Assembly (NCBI RefSeq): GCF_026262505.1
Contig: NC_067207.1
Location: forward strand, 310,001-374,000
Direction of reading: 5' to 3'
From: Trichomonas vaginalis G3
Taxonomy: Eukaryota > Parabasalia > Trichomonadida > Trichomonadidae
DNA length: 64,000 bases
Both the position numbers and the translations under genes were made by a program. Below, one piece after another: positions 35,092-48,726 of this stretch (its first letter is position 1; every line of letters starts with the position of its first letter). A model generated the notes under the pieces. That model was not told the origin of the DNA, made no database searches, and saw only the letters and a program-made list of their open reading frames with translations.

Positions 35092-35953
35092 AAAAATACG
35101 CCATCATTAATTAATATCTTAAGATATTTTTAATGATATGTTTGCATTTGATTCAGATACTTAAATAAAAAGAAAATTTTTGTCAGTGAACAATTAAATT
35201 GCAAGTCAATAAGAATACCCTATACATTTTTAAGAGAATGCAATATCCGTCTCCAAAGCTTTTCCATTTCTCAATCTTCATGGAGAAATTGAATTAGTCT
35301 GTCTTCCCCACATATTCAAAATTGATTAGTTTCTCCTCTTCTCCTTGGAGAAAATCGAAATGAGCTCATTGGGTGCTTTGACCAAATTTAAAAATTTACC
35401 AAATATTGTGTTTTGTCAAGTAATAAACTGACATTTTAAATAGATAAATGTAAAAAATAGTGTATAGTTTTTCATTTTGGAGAAGTTTGTATTTTGGGAC
35501 GAACTTTAAATTGAACGGTCAATTTAAAGCAAGTATTCAATTTTTTGGTCAATTTAAAGCAATCTTATATGTAGTTTGTTTTAAAGGCTTGATCAATAGC
35601 ATATGATCAGTACTCGTTGAGTATGTTATGATGTTAAGAGATAATGGATAGTACACTTTAATATTGAAATTGAATTTGGATTATTATGCAATATTCTATA
35701 ATATATATTATGATGATCATAAGAATGTGTTGTATGTGATGACACTTAAGTATCATTGATATTTTTTAATTATTGAAAAAGTTAGTAAATAATATTTCTT
35801 AATGTGGTGTTCTATTCCGTGAATTCAATAATCACTGTTTTAGAATTTATAAGTATAAGCTGAAAATGATAAGCTTAGAATGACAAGCTGATGATGCCGG
35901 GATAAAAAATAATAATCTGTCAAAATGGTTATTTTAATAATAAATAATATAAG

Positions 35954-37340
35954 AAGGTTAGGAAATGGACTTTGACCTTGAGAAAAAGCCCATCTTCTAA
36001 CTTTCAGACGAATTTTGGTTAACATTGCGAGTGTCTGCTGCAAATCTCTGCTGAAGCAGCAGGCACTCGCAATTGTAGGCCATGGCAATTGTATTTATAG
36101 TGTTAGAATACAATTGCCATGACTTTTGTGTAATCATTTGATCTTCCTGGAAGGAGTTGCAATGGAAGCCAAACTCCACTCCATCCAGTATCAGAAAGCC
36201 AGGAAGGAAGTCTTAACCTTGAGAAAGGGCTTCCTTCTAGGCTTTCTGTGTTACATTGGATCATAATCTGTAGAGAAGGGAGTATTTGCAGATTCTGGCC
36301 TCTTATAAGGCCAGATCTTCGTATTTCATGCTTCCCAGGGCCGGATTTCTCTCCTGCCGCCATAGATCAGGACGGCATTTGAGAAAGCCGGCCCTGAGTA
36401 ATGTAAGCGAGGCTCTGGCCTCTACTGAGGCCAGAGACTGTGATATTACGTCTTTCAGGGCCGAGTTTCTGCGAGAATGTCTATCATGTGGATGATCATC
36501 GCAAAACTCGGCCCTGAGGATGAATTTTGCAGGCTCTGGCCTCAGTAGGAGCCAGGGCTTGGTATTGTAGGATTCCCATGGCCGGTTTTCGCTCCTGCCG
36601 CCTGGGATAAGGGCGGCATTTGAGAAAGCCGGCCCTATGGATTTAAAGCGAAGCCCTGGCCTTTGCTATGGTCAGGGCCTGTGTATTTCTTTCTTTCAGG
36701 GCCGAAATGAGAGGAGATCGTCAATGATGTGGACGATCTCCCTCAAAATCGGCCCTGAGGATTGCATTTGTAGGCTCTGGCCTTTGCTAGGGTCAGAGCT
36801 TCGTTTGGTAAGTATCCCAAGGCCGGATTCCGCTCCTGCCGCCCGGGATAAGGGCTGCATTTGAGAAAGCCGGCCCTGGGTATTTAAAACGAAGCCCTGG
36901 TCTTTGCTGGGGCCAGAGCATGTATCTGTATGTCTTTCAGGGCCGAGTTCTTGCGAGACTGTCGACATGATCGACGATCATCGCAAAACTCGGCCCTGAG
37001 GATTGTTTTTGAAAGCCCTGGCCACTGCTAAGGCCAGAGCTTCGTATGGGCACTCTCTCGGAGCTGGATTCCTCTCCGGCCGCCCTGAATCAGGGCGGTC
37101 TTTGAGGAAACCGGCCCCGAGGATGGTTTGCGAAGCTCTGGCCTTAGCAATGGCCAGAGCTTGTGATTTTAATGAAGAGCCAAGTTCCTCTCGGATCGTG
37201 CCTAATGAGGACGACCGTCGAGGAACTTGGCTCTGAGGAGATGAATTGTGAGCTCTGGCCTCGATGAAGGCCAGAGTTTTGAATGGAATGTTTTGATGGG
37301 ATGAGCCAATGCTCAGTAAGCTCGTCCCATCAAAACATTC
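35954..37340. repeat. Hairpin array (R2)
   Basis: Complete, inverted; subtype base corresponds to A (as L2-L4). Confidence 0.9.
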
Positions 37341-37638
37341 GATTAAAAATTGAATTAAAAATTATCGTAATCACTGAAAAATTACAACAATATTTTTGAA
37401 TAATATTATTATATAATAAGAATTGAATAAATTTCTCACAAAATTAAATAAAAATTTCCAAAAAATATTAGAAAATTTTAAAAATTATTGAAAAAATAAC
37501 AAATTTGATAAGAAAATTAAGGATTAGAGAAATTTAAGAAATATAGAAAATGGTTATTTATTATTGTAATGGGAAATTGAGGATATTTGAGGAGTTTTAT
37601 ACAGAATGTGATCTTTATAATTAAAAGAAATGAAGATA

Positions 37639-37859
37639 TTCAAGAAAGGAGTTTACAAATGCAGGGTAAAGGAACAATACTCTGCATTTGTAAACTCCTT
37701 TCTTGAATTGAAATTCAATGAATCACATTCAAGTGAAAAAGTGCAAGCTATTCGAGAAAGGAGTTTACAAATGCAGGGTAAAGGAACAATACTCTGCATT
37801 TGTAAACTCCTTTCTTGAATTAAAATTCAATGAATCACATTCAAGTGAAAAAGTGCGAG
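37639..37859. repeat. Hairpin minisatellite, two copies (R2)
   Basis: Two intact hairpins, inverted. Confidence 0.95.
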
Positions 37860-38628
37860 TTTTCCTAATTTACACATATAAATGCAATATAATAGCAATA
37901 TCCCACTAAGCACAAATGTAATCTCAATCAAAACACATTATCTTCATAAATGTTAACAAATTTTTCTATTCACACATGTCTAATCATAAATAATTAAGTC
38001 TATTCATCATTTATCGTCTAATCAAATATAATTTACATTCTCATTGATAATTGTTATATAAAAATAACATAGATTATATTTCAAATGAGACTCTTAGAGC
38101 TTTTCTTATTTTAACATTGTAATAATATAGAATAGCATATAGATATATATGTAATAACGTATATATATGCTTATTTCTCTCATGTTTCGAAATGCAATGT
38201 GATATTGCACTCACTTTTTATAGAAATCTACCATACTCATAGGAATGATGACATATACATTTGTCTATCTATCTACGTTGTAAAAACCTTCATTAGCCCT
38301 AAGCTCAAAGTTTTTCTCATTCATTGCTTTAAATTGACCAAAAAATTGAATACTTGCTTTAAATTGACCATTCAATTTAAAGTTCGTCCCTTTGTATTTT
38401 GGATTTTGGAGGTTCTTGTTGTTATTTCTACAAATTAGATCCTTATTAAAATTGTTAATTTTTCGATCATTAGCGATGTCACAGTTTAAATTGGAAATTC
38501 TTTTTCTTTGGATAGTTCACACCCGTAAAAATATTTTTACGACTTTATTATGCGACAAAATACAGACAAATCTTGCAGTGATGAACTTTATGATACAGAA
38601 CAAAGAGAAGAATAATATTCATTACTAG

Positions 38629-39666
38629 ATGATTAAACCTAATCAATCTTCGGCATATTTAAATGCACATATTAAATTTGAAAAATGCAAAAAAGTCCAG
38701 CTGGGATCAATATTTTGGTAGTAAAGATAAATGTGACTATATACAAAATGGGACCGTATTATTTGATAATAGCAGTATCAATAATTATTATGTTTTACTT
38801 TGTTTCTATAAAGAATGCAAAGAAACTGGCGCAATTTGCATTCAAAGAACTAATAAAGTGTGTACATTACTTGAAGAAACAGTATTTACCAATTGTAGTT
38901 CCACCACAGAATATGGTGGAGGGTCTGTTTATTATAACTGCCAAGCAGATGGAGAGTTCGTCCAACATCGAACATGTTATTATGCGTCAATAGCAGAGCA
39001 AGCTATGGCATTTGCTCAAGCTGCTAAGCAATACCTTTCTAATAAAAACTATGCAATTGAAGTTTCTGTTCTTAAATGTGGAGAAAATGAAGAAAAAGGA
39101 AGTTACACATTTGGTATTTCTTTTGGCGATATATGTTTTGATAATAACAACATCACAAACAACAAATGTATTCATCAATAACTATTGGACTTTTAGGAAA
39201 TTCGGGTACATATAATTTTTCAACATTTAGAGAAAACGCTCAAATTGAAAGTTTTTCGCTTTTATTTTCCTCTTCAGATTATTCATTAACTCATACAGTT
39301 TCGTATTGTAATATTATTGGAAATAAATGTGGAGCAGATAAAAACCAAGTTCTATTTTATTGTATATCCAAAACTAATTTAGATCACTGCATATTTTTAA
39401 ATAACACTGCAAAATACATGTTTGGGCAAGATATAGATGGTTATAATTCGACTATTTCAGATTCATATGTTGACTCTAATTCAACCACAGGATCAGGAAC
39501 TGTTATATTTAAGAATATAAAAGAAGGTTACGATTTTAATACGTTTACTCATATATTTAATGAAAACTGCTCAATAGTTTCTCATAGAATAATCTCCCTT
39601 AAATCGATTTTTCTTTCAAAGTTTGCAAAAACTGCAACTGCAGGATTATTTTCACGCAAAGTATAG
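38629..39666 (+). pseudogene. Surface-protein A, frame-broken (R2)
   Basis: Same breaks as L1. Confidence 0.52.
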
Positions 39667-40051
39667 ATATAAATGGCAGTATTATGTCGACAAAAGTCGT
39701 TATTCTGTTCAACGGCAAAACAAATTATTTAAGCTGTTAAATCTTTTCTTTTTTATAAAAACTTTGCTTTTAATTTTTCAATTTTTAAATGAGGAGAAAA
39801 CAAACCAAAAGGAAGCAATACATTTCTAATTGGATATTGTGAAATACTAATTAAGAAAAATAACATCGCAAGCAATAAATGCATAGAAATTTCATTGTAT
39901 CTGGATTTGCAGGATTTAAAAATAGGCGTTTATTAGTTTTGAGAGTGTATGAAATTTTTTTAACTTCAAATGAATTCTTAATATTAAATAAAGTAAATCA
40001 AACAATTTATAAAATAACAAATAAAAAAAAACAATATAGAAATAGAAATAA

Positions 40052-41149
40052 TTAAGCACGAAGTTCGGAGACAGTTGGTAAGAAAGGTTTGAGTGCTTGT
40101 CGTGATGGATTCCATCCTTTAGGTAAAACTTTCGAAGGACGAGAATTTGTTACTTTCGGAATTACGATTGCTTTGTTTATCTTGTTCCCTTCGATTGCAG
40201 AGATAGATTGTGCTGTTGAAGGAACTGAACTGACTGGGAATCCACCGCCAATGAACTTGGCTGTGTTTCCTGCTATTTCTTCTGTTTTTGACTGTGTTGA
40301 TGACCTCATCTCGTGGACTTTCTTCTTCTCCATGAAATATGATGATTTAGTGTAATTGAGTTCACCACGAACTTCTTCAACACTCTTCTTAAGTTCATCG
40401 ATGTTACTTGAGCGATCAAACAGCTCTGTTTCGATCTCTTGAAGTTGTTTCGTCTTCATTTCGAGCTGTTCTTCAAGAATTCTAATTTCTTCATCACCGT
40501 CATCTTTCGTTTGACTTCCAACTTTCCTTTGTTCGCGAACAAGAAGTTTACGACGTTCTTCACGAAGAACTTTAAGTTTGTCGATTCGATAAAGACGTTC
40601 CATAAGTTTGTTTCGGAGTTCTTGTGTCATCTTGAGGAGATTAAGAAGTTCTGGATTCGATGCTTCTAAGAAACGCCATCTGTGGATATTCATCGGCGTT
40701 TCAAGTTCATCTTCAAGAGCACGAACACGACCTTGTTGGAAAAGGATTCCTTTCTCAAGATTTCGACATTCCGTTCGTAAATAAACGGAATGTTTCGATT
40801 TGTCCATCAATTTCTTCTGTTTTTCAACTTCGGACAACAATGTTTTCTTCAATTCGTCGACTTCATGGCATTTCTGTGTGTATGTTGCTGATTCTGATTT
40901 AAGACGGCCTTCAATAAGAACAATCTTCTCTTTTAATAGATCTAATGAATAAATTCTGTCATGAATCTGCTTTTGATAAAATAAGTTATATGTTGAATGC
41001 AATTGATTCAATATATTCGAACTCATCAACACTTTCATGAATATAAGAAAAATATGGAAAAAATTTAGCAAACCTATTGAAAATATTATTATTTGAATGA
41101 TACACAATTTAATTGGGACAATGTCACGCCCGTAAAATATTTTTGCCAT
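40052..41149 (-). CDS. CFAP58: CFAP58 C-terminal fragment (R2)
   Basis: 365 residues, same translation as L1. Confidence 0.72.
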   Translation of the reverse strand: MAKIFYGRDIVPIKLCIIQIIIFSIGLLNFFHIFLIFMKVLMSSNILNQLHSTYNLFYQKQIHDRIYSLDLLKEKIVLIEGRLKSESATYTQKCHEVDELKKTLLSEVEKQKKLMDKSKHSVYLRTECRNLEKGILFQQGRVRALEDELETPMNIHRWRFLEASNPELLNLLKMTQELRNKLMERLYRIDKLKVLREERRKLLVREQRKVGSQTKDDGDEEIRILEEQLEMKTKQLQEIETELFDRSSNIDELKKSVEEVRGELNYTKSSYFMEKKKVHEMRSSTQSKTEEIAGNTAKFIGGGFPVSSVPSTAQSISAIEGNKINKAIVIPKVTNSRPSKVLPKGWNPSRQALKPFLPTVSELRA

Positions 41150-41163
41150 AATAATGTTAAAAA

Positions 41164-41412
41164 ATGAACAAAAATCAGAACAAAGGGGAAGGCTACACTT
41201 TGACTATCTCAGATTCATATGTTGATTCAAATTCAACAAATGGACTTGTTATATTTAATAATCTAACAATAAACTCATTTTTTAACACTTTTAATCATTT
41301 ATTTAATGAAAATTGTTCAATAAATTCTGGAAAAATTATCACTTATAATTTTTCATATCTTTCTACATTTGTAAAAACTGCTTCTGCAGGATTAGTTCCA
41401 TCAAAAAAGTAA
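41164..41412 (+). pseudogene. Surface-protein B 3' remnant (R2)
   Basis: Same sequence as in L1, inverted. Confidence 0.5.
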
Positions 41413-42274
41413 AAAAATACGCCATCATTAATTAATATCTTAAGATATTTTTAATGATATGTTTGCATTTGATTCAGATACTTAAATAAAAAGAAAATTT
41501 TTGTCAGTGAACAATTAAATTGCAAGTCAATAAGAATACCCTATACATTTTTAAGAGAATGCAATATCCGTCTCCAAAGCTTTTCCATTTCTCAATCTTC
41601 ATGGAGAAATTGAATTAGTCTGTCTTCCCCACATATTCAAAATTGATTAGTTTCTCCTCTTCTCCTTGGAGAAAATCGAAATGAGCTCATTGGGTGCTTT
41701 GACCAAATTTAAAAATTTACCAAATATTGTGTTTTGTCAAGTAATAAACTGACATTTTAAATAGATAAATGTAAAAAATAGTGTATAGTTTTTCATTTTG
41801 GAGAAGTTTGTATTTTGGGACGAACTTTAAATTGAACGGTCAATTTAAAGCAAGTATTCAATTTTTTGGTCAATTTAAAGCAATCTTATATGTAGTTTGT
41901 TTTAAAGGCTTGATCAATAGCATATGATCAGTACTCGTTGAGTATGTTATGATGTTAAGAGATAATGGATAGTACACTTTAATATTGAAATTGAATTTGG
42001 ATTATTATGCAATATTCTATAATATATATTATGATGATCATAAGAATGTGTTGTATGTGATGACACTTAAGTATCATTGATATTTTTTAATTATTGAAAA
42101 AGTTAGTAAATAATATTTCTTAATGTGGTGTTCTATTCCGTGAATTCAATAATCACTGTTTTAGAATTTATAAGTATAAGCTGAAAATGATAAGCTTAGA
42201 ATGACAAGCTGATGATGCCGGGATAAAAAATAATAATCTGTCAAAATGGTTATTTTAATAATAAATAATATAAG

Positions 42275-43463
42275 AAGGTTAGGAAATGGACTTTGACCTT
42301 GAGAAAAAGCCCATCTTCTAACTTTCAGACGAATTTTGGTTAACATTGCGAGTGTCTGCTGCAAATCTCTGCTGAAGCAGCAGGCACTCGCAATTGTAGG
42401 CCATGGCAATTGTATTTATAGTGTTAGAATACAATTGCCATGACTTTTGTGTAATCATTTGATCTTCCTGGAAGGAGTTGCAATGGAAGCCAAACTCCAC
42501 TCCATCCAGTATCAGAAAGCCAGGAAGGAAGTCTTAACCTTGAGAAAGGGCTTCCTTCTAGGCTTTCTGTGTTACATTGGATCATAATCTGTAGAGAAGG
42601 GAGTATTTGCAGATTCTGGCCTCTTATAAGGCCAGATCTTCGTATTTCATGCTTCCCAGGGCCGGATTTCTCTCCTGCCGCCATAGATCAGGACGGCATT
42701 TGAGAAAGCCGGCCCTGAGTAATGTAAGCGAGGCTCTGGCCTCTACTGAGGCCAGAGACTGTGATATTACGTCTTTCAGGGCCGAGTTTCTGCGAGAATG
42801 TCTATCATGTGGATGATCATCGCAAAACTCGGCCCTGAGGATGAATTTTGCAGGCTCTGGCCTCAGTAGGAGCCAGGGCTTGGTATTGTAGGATTCCCAT
42901 GGCCGGTTTTCGCTCCTGCCGCCTGGGATAAGGGCGGCATTTGAGAAAGCCGGCCCTATGGATTTAAAGCGAAGCCCTGGCCTTTGCTATGGTCAGGGCC
43001 TGTGTATTTCTTTCTTTCAGGGCCGAAATGAGAGGAGATCGTCAATGATGTGGACGATCTCCCTCAAAATCGGCCCTGAGGATTGCATTTGTAGGCTCTG
43101 GCCTTTGCTAGGGTCAGAGCTTCGTTTGGTAAGTATCCCAAGGCCGGATTCCGCTCCTGCCGCCCGGGATAAGGGCTGCATTTGAGAAAGCCGGCCCTGG
43201 GTATTTAAAACGAAGCCCTGGTCTTTGCTGGGGCCAGAGCATGTATCTGTATGTCTTTCAGGGCCGAGTTCTTGCGAGACTGTCGACATGATCGACGATC
43301 ATCGCAAAACTCGGCCCTGAGGATTGTTTTTGAAAGCCCTGGCCACTGCTAAGGCCAGAGCTTCGTATGGGCACTCTCTCGGAGCTGGATTCCTCTCCGG
43401 CCGCCCTGAATCAGGGCGGTCTTTGAGGAAACCGGCCCCGAGGATGGTTTGCGAAGCTCTGGC
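42275..43463. repeat. Hairpin array, cut by gap (R3)
   Basis: Inverted; the last hairpins and the following AT-rich spacer fall in the gap. Confidence 0.9.
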
Positions 43464-43563
43464 NNNNNNNNNNNNNNNNNNNNNNNNNNNNNNNNNNNNN
43501 NNNNNNNNNNNNNNNNNNNNNNNNNNNNNNNNNNNNNNNNNNNNNNNNNNNNNNNNNNNNNNN
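43464..43563. other. Assembly gap (100 N)
   Basis: Lies in the hairpin array of R3. By comparison with R2, several hundred bases of the unit are missing here, so the N count is not a measured length. Confidence 0.99.
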
Positions 43564-43734
43564 AGAAAATTTTAAAAAATTATTGAAAAAAATAACAAAT
43601 TTGATAAGAAATTAAGGATTAGAGAAATTTAAGAAATATATAGAAAATGGTTATATTATTGTAATGGGAAATTGAGGATATTTGAGGAGTTTTTATACAG
43701 AAATGTGATCTTTATAATTAAAGAAATGAAGATA

Positions 43735-44270
43735 TTCAAGAAAGGAGTTTACAAATGCAGGGTAAAGGAACAATACTCTGCATTTGTAAACTCCTTTCTT
43801 GAATTGAAATTCAATGAATCACATTCAAGTGAAAAAGTGCAAGCAGACCGAGAAAGGAGTTTACAAATGCAGGGTAAAGGAAAAGGAACAATACTCTGCA
43901 TTTGTAAACTCCTTTCTTGAATTGAAATTCAATGAATCACATTCAAGTGAAAAAGTGCAAGCTATTCGAGAAAGGAGTTTACAAATGCAGGGTAAAGGAA
44001 CAATACTCTGCATTTGTAAACTCCTTTCTTGAATTGAAATTCAATGAATCACATTCAAGTGAAAAAGTGCAAGCTATTCGAGAAAGGAGTTTACAAATGC
44101 AGGGTAAAGGAACAATACTCTGCATTTGTAAACTCCTTTCTTGAATTGAAATTCAATGAATCACATTCAAGTGAAAAAGTGCAAGCTATTCGAGAAAGGA
44201 GTTTACAAATGCAGGGTAAAGGAACAATACTCTGCATTTGTAAACTCCTTTCTTGAATTAAATTCACAAT
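43735..44270. repeat. Hairpin minisatellite, five copies (R3)
   Basis: The second copy has a 6-base loop gain (AAAGGAAAAGGAAC) and a changed linker (GCAGACCGAG). The outer edge is scrambled at 44262-44330. Confidence 0.93.
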
Positions 44271-45082
44271 ATGAATAATTCAAGGGTTTACTGCAGTAAA
44301 AGGATGCGAGTTAATTTTAATTTTACACATATAAATGCAATATAATAGCAATATCCCACTAAGCACAAATGTAATCTCAATCAAAACACATTATCTTCAT
44401 AAATGTTAACAAATTTTTCTATTCACACATGTCTAATCATAAATAATTAAGTCTATTCATCATTTATCGTCTAATCAAATATAATTTACATTCTCATTGA
44501 TAATTGTTATATAAAAATAACATAGATTATATTTCAAATGAGACTCTTAGAGCTTTTCTTATTTTAACATTGTAATAATATAGAATAGCATATAGATATA
44601 TATGTAATAACGTATATATATGCTTATTTCTCTCATGTTTCGAAATGCAATGTGATATTGCACTCACTTTTTATAGAAATCTACCATACTCATAGGAATG
44701 ATGACATATACATTTGTCTATCTATCTACGTTGTAAAAACCTTCATTAGCCCTAAGCTCAAAGTTTTTCTCATTCATTGCTTTAAATTGACCAAAAAATT
44801 GAATACTTGCTTTAAATTGACCATTCAATTTAAAGTTCGTCCCTTTGTATTTTGGATTTTGGAGGTTCTTGTTGTTATTTCTACAAATTAGATCCTTATT
44901 AAAATTGTTAATTTTTCGATCATTAGCGATGTCACAGTTTAAATTGGAAATTCTTTTTCTTTGGATAGTTCACACCCGTAAAAATATTTTTACGACTTTA
45001 TTATGCGACAAAATACAGACAAATCTTGCAGTGATGAACTTTATGATACAGAACAAAGAGAAGAATAATATTCATTACTAGA

Positions 45083-46121
45083 TGATTAAACCTAATCAAT
45101 CTTCGGCATATTTAAATGCACATATTAAATTTGAAAAATGCAAAAAAGTCCAGCTGGGATCAATATTTTGGTAGTAAAGATAAATGTGACTATATACAAA
45201 ATGGGACCGTATTATTTGATAATAGCAGTATCAATAATTATTATGTTTTTTTGTTTCTATAAAGAATGCAAAGAAAACTGGCGCAATTTGCATTCAAAGA
45301 ACTAATAATAAAGTGTGTACATTACTTGAAGAAACAGTATTTACCAATTGTAGTTCCACCACAGAATATGGTGGAGGGTCTGTTTATTATAACTGCCAAG
45401 CAGATGGAGAGTTCGTCCAACATCGAACATGTTATTATGCGTCAATAGCAGAGCAAGCTATGGCATTTGCTCAAGCTGCTAAGCAATACCTTTCTAATAA
45501 AAACTATGCAATTGAAGTTTCTGTTCTTAAATGTGGAGAAAATGAAGAAAAAGGAAGTTACACATTTGGTATTTCTTTTGGCGATATATGTTTTGATAAT
45601 AACAACATCACAAACAACAAATGTATTCATCAATAACTATTGGACTTTTAGGAAATTCGGGTACATATAATTTTTCAACATTTAGAGAAAACGCTCAAAT
45701 TGAAAGTTTTTCGCTTTTATTTTCCTCTTCAGATTATTCATTAACTCATACAGTTTCGTATTGTAATATTATTGGAAATAAATGTGGAGCAGATAAAAAC
45801 CAAGTTCTATTTTATTGTATATCCAAAACTAATTTAGATCACTGCATATTTTTAAATAACACTGCAAAATACATGTTTGGGCAAGATATAGATGGTTATA
45901 ATTCGACTATTTCAGATTCATATGTTGACTCTAATTCAACCACAGGATCAGGAACTGTTATATTTAAGAATATAAAAGAAGGTTACGATTTTAATACGTT
46001 TACTCATATATTTAATGAAAACTGCTCAATAGTTTCTCATAGAATAATCTCCCTTAAATCGATTTTTCTTTCAAAGTTTGCAAAAACTGCAACTGCAGGA
46101 TTATTTTCACGCAAAGTATAG
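45083..46121 (+). pseudogene. Surface-protein A with additional breaks (R3)
   Basis: Extra indels at 45246-45310 (a changed T-run, AAAA for AAA, AATAATAAAG for AATAAAG) on top of the shared breaks. Only the part from 45313 stays in the usual frame. Confidence 0.5.
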
Positions 46122-46506
46122 ATATAAATGGCAGTATTATGTCGACAAAAGTCGTTATTCTGTTCAACGGCAAAACAAATTATTTAAGCTGTTAAATCTT
46201 TTCTTTTTTATAAAAACTTTGCTTTTAATTTTTCAATTTTTAAATGAGGAGAAAACAAACCAAAAGGAAGCAATACATTTCTAATTGGATATTGTGAAAT
46301 ACTAATTAAGAAAAATAACATCGCAAGCAATAAATGCATAGAAATTTCATTGTATCTGGATTTGCAGGATTTAAAAATAGGCGTTTATTAGTTTTGAGAG
46401 TGTATGAAATTTTTTTAACTTCAAATGAATTCTTAATATTAAATAAAGTAAATCAAACAATTTATAAAATAACAAATAAAAAAAAACAATATAGAAATAG
46501 AAATAA

Positions 46507-47604
46507 TTAAGCACGAAGTTCGGAGACAGTTGGTAAGAAAGGTTTGAGTGCTTGTCGTGATGGATTCCATCCTTTAGGTAAAACTTTCGAAGGACGAGAA
46601 TTTGTTACTTTCGGAATTACGATTGCTTTGTTTATCTTGTTCCCTTCGATTGCAGAGATAGATTGTGCTGTTGAAGGAACTGAACTGACTGGGAATCCAC
46701 CGCCAATGAACTTGGCTGTGTTTCCTGCTATTTCTTCTGTTTTTGACTGTGTTGATGACCTCATCTCGTGGACTTTCTTCTTCTCCATGAAATATGATGA
46801 TTTAGTGTAATTGAGTTCACCACGAACTTCTTCAACACTCTTCTTAAGTTCATCGATGTTACTTGAGCGATCAAACAGCTCTGTTTCGATCTCTTGAAGT
46901 TGTTTCGTCTTCATTTCGAGCTGTTCTTCAAGAATTCTAATTTCTTCATCACCGTCATCTTTCGTTTGACTTCCAACTTTCCTTTGTTCGCGAACAAGAA
47001 GTTTACGACGTTCTTCACGAAGAACTTTAAGTTTGTCGATTCGATAAAGACGTTCCATAAGTTTGTTTCGGAGTTCTTGTGTCATCTTGAGGAGATTAAG
47101 AAGTTCTGGATTCGATGCTTCTAAGAAACGCCATCTGTGGATATTCATCGGCGTTTCAAGTTCATCTTCAAGAGCACGAACACGACCTTGTTGGAAAAGG
47201 ATTCCTTTCTCAAGATTTCGACATTCCGTTCGTAAATAAACGGAATGTTTCGATTTGTCCATCAATTTCTTCTGTTTTTCAACTTCGGACAACAATGTTT
47301 TCTTCAATTCGTCGACTTCATGGCATTTCTGTGTGTATGTTGCTGATTCTGATTTAAGACGGCCTTCAATAAGAACAATCTTCTCTTTTAATAGATCTAA
47401 TGAATAAATTCTGTCATGAATCTGCTTTTGATAAAATAAGTTATATGTTGAATGCAATTGATTCAATATATTCGAACTCATCAACACTTTCATGAATATA
47501 AGAAAAATATGGAAAAAATTTAGCAAACCTATTGAAAATATTATTATTTGAATGATACACAATTTAATTGGGACAATGTCACGCCCGTAAAATATTTTTG
47601 CCAT
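46507..47604 (-). CDS. CFAP58: CFAP58 C-terminal fragment (R3)
   Basis: 365 residues, same translation as L1. Confidence 0.72.
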   Translation of the reverse strand: MAKIFYGRDIVPIKLCIIQIIIFSIGLLNFFHIFLIFMKVLMSSNILNQLHSTYNLFYQKQIHDRIYSLDLLKEKIVLIEGRLKSESATYTQKCHEVDELKKTLLSEVEKQKKLMDKSKHSVYLRTECRNLEKGILFQQGRVRALEDELETPMNIHRWRFLEASNPELLNLLKMTQELRNKLMERLYRIDKLKVLREERRKLLVREQRKVGSQTKDDGDEEIRILEEQLEMKTKQLQEIETELFDRSSNIDELKKSVEEVRGELNYTKSSYFMEKKKVHEMRSSTQSKTEEIAGNTAKFIGGGFPVSSVPSTAQSISAIEGNKINKAIVIPKVTNSRPSKVLPKGWNPSRQALKPFLPTVSELRA

Positions 47605-47618
47605 AATAATGTTAAAAA

Positions 47619-47867
47619 ATGAACAAAAATCAGAACAAAGGGGAAGGCTACACTTTGACTATCTCAGATTCATATGTTGATTCAAATTCAACAAATGGAC
47701 TTGTTATATTTAATAATCTAACAATAAACTCATTTTTTAACACTTTTAATCATTTATTTAATGAAAATTGTTCAATAAATTCTGGAAAAATTATCACTTA
47801 TAATTTTTCATATCTTTCTACATTTGTAAAAACTGCTTCTGCAGGATTAGTTCCATCAAAAAAGTAA
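47619..47867 (+). pseudogene. Surface-protein B 3' remnant (R3)
   Basis: Same sequence as in L1, inverted. Confidence 0.5.
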
Positions 47868-48726
47868 AAAAATACGCCATCATTAATTAATATCTTAAGA
47901 TATTTTTAATGATATGTTTGCATTTGATTCAGATACTTAAATAAAAAGAAAATTTTTGTCAGTGAACAATTAAATTGCAAGTCAAGAATACCCTATACAT
48001 TTTTAAGAGAATGCAATATCCGTCTCCAAAGCTTTTCCATTTCTCAATCTTCATGGAGAAATTGAATTAGTCTGTCTTCCCCACATATTCAAAATTGATT
48101 AGTTTCTCCTCTTCTCCTTGGAGAAAATCGAAATGAGCTCATTGGGTGCTTTGACCAAATTTAAAAATTTACCAAATATTGTGTTTTGTCAAGTAATAAA
48201 CTGACATTTTAAATAGATAAATGTAAAAAATAGTGTATAGTTTTTCATTTTGGAGAAGTTTGTATTTTGGGACGAACTTTAAATTGAACGGTCAATTTAA
48301 AGCAAGTATTCAATTTTTTGGTCAATTTAAAGCAATCTTATATGTAGTTTGTTTTAAAGGCTTGATCAATAGCATATGATCAGTACTCGTTGAGTATGTT
48401 ATGATGTTAAGAGATAATGGATAGTACACTTTAATATTGAAATTGAATTTGGATTATTATGCAATATTCTATAATATATATTATGATGATCATAAGAATG
48501 TGTTGTATGTGATGACACTTAAGTATCATTGATATTTTTTAATTATTGAAAAAGTTAGTAAATAATATTTCTTAATGTGGTGTTCTATTCCGTGAATTCA
48601 ATAATCACTGTTTTAGAATTTATAAGTATAAGCTGAAAATGATAAGCTTAGAATGACAAGCTGATGATGCCGGGATAAAAAATAATAATCTGTCAAAATG
48701 GTTATTTTAATAATAAATAATATAAG

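Larger units (their letters stand above)
32672..35563. mobile_element. Inverted-repeat-bounded segment, cut by gap (R1)
   Basis: Only one end (35496-35563) is present. Confidence 0.45.
32672..35868 (-). repeat. Macrosatellite unit R1 (partial, inverted)
   Basis: Reverse complement of unit offsets 1-3197. Contains part of surface pseudogene A, the B remnants, the CFAP58-like ORF and one inverted-repeat end. Confidence 0.95.
38323..41884. mobile_element. Inverted-repeat-bounded segment (R2)
   Basis: Same length as L1, inverted; ends 38323-38390 and 41817-41884. Confidence 0.5.
35869..42189 (-). repeat. Macrosatellite unit R2 (inverted)
   Basis: 6321 bp, complete, two-copy minisatellite. It does not share the private changes of L3 or L4, the other two-copy units, so it is not simply a mirror duplicate of either. 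Confidence 0.97.
44776..48336. mobile_element. Inverted-repeat-bounded segment (R3)
   Basis: 3561 bp, with several small indels relative to L1. Confidence 0.5.
42190..48641 (-). repeat. Macrosatellite unit R3 (inverted, contains gap)
   Basis: 6452 bp as assembled, including 100 N. Minisatellite of five copies, with indel clusters on the right side of the gap and a 3-bp deletion near 47981. Confidence 0.95.
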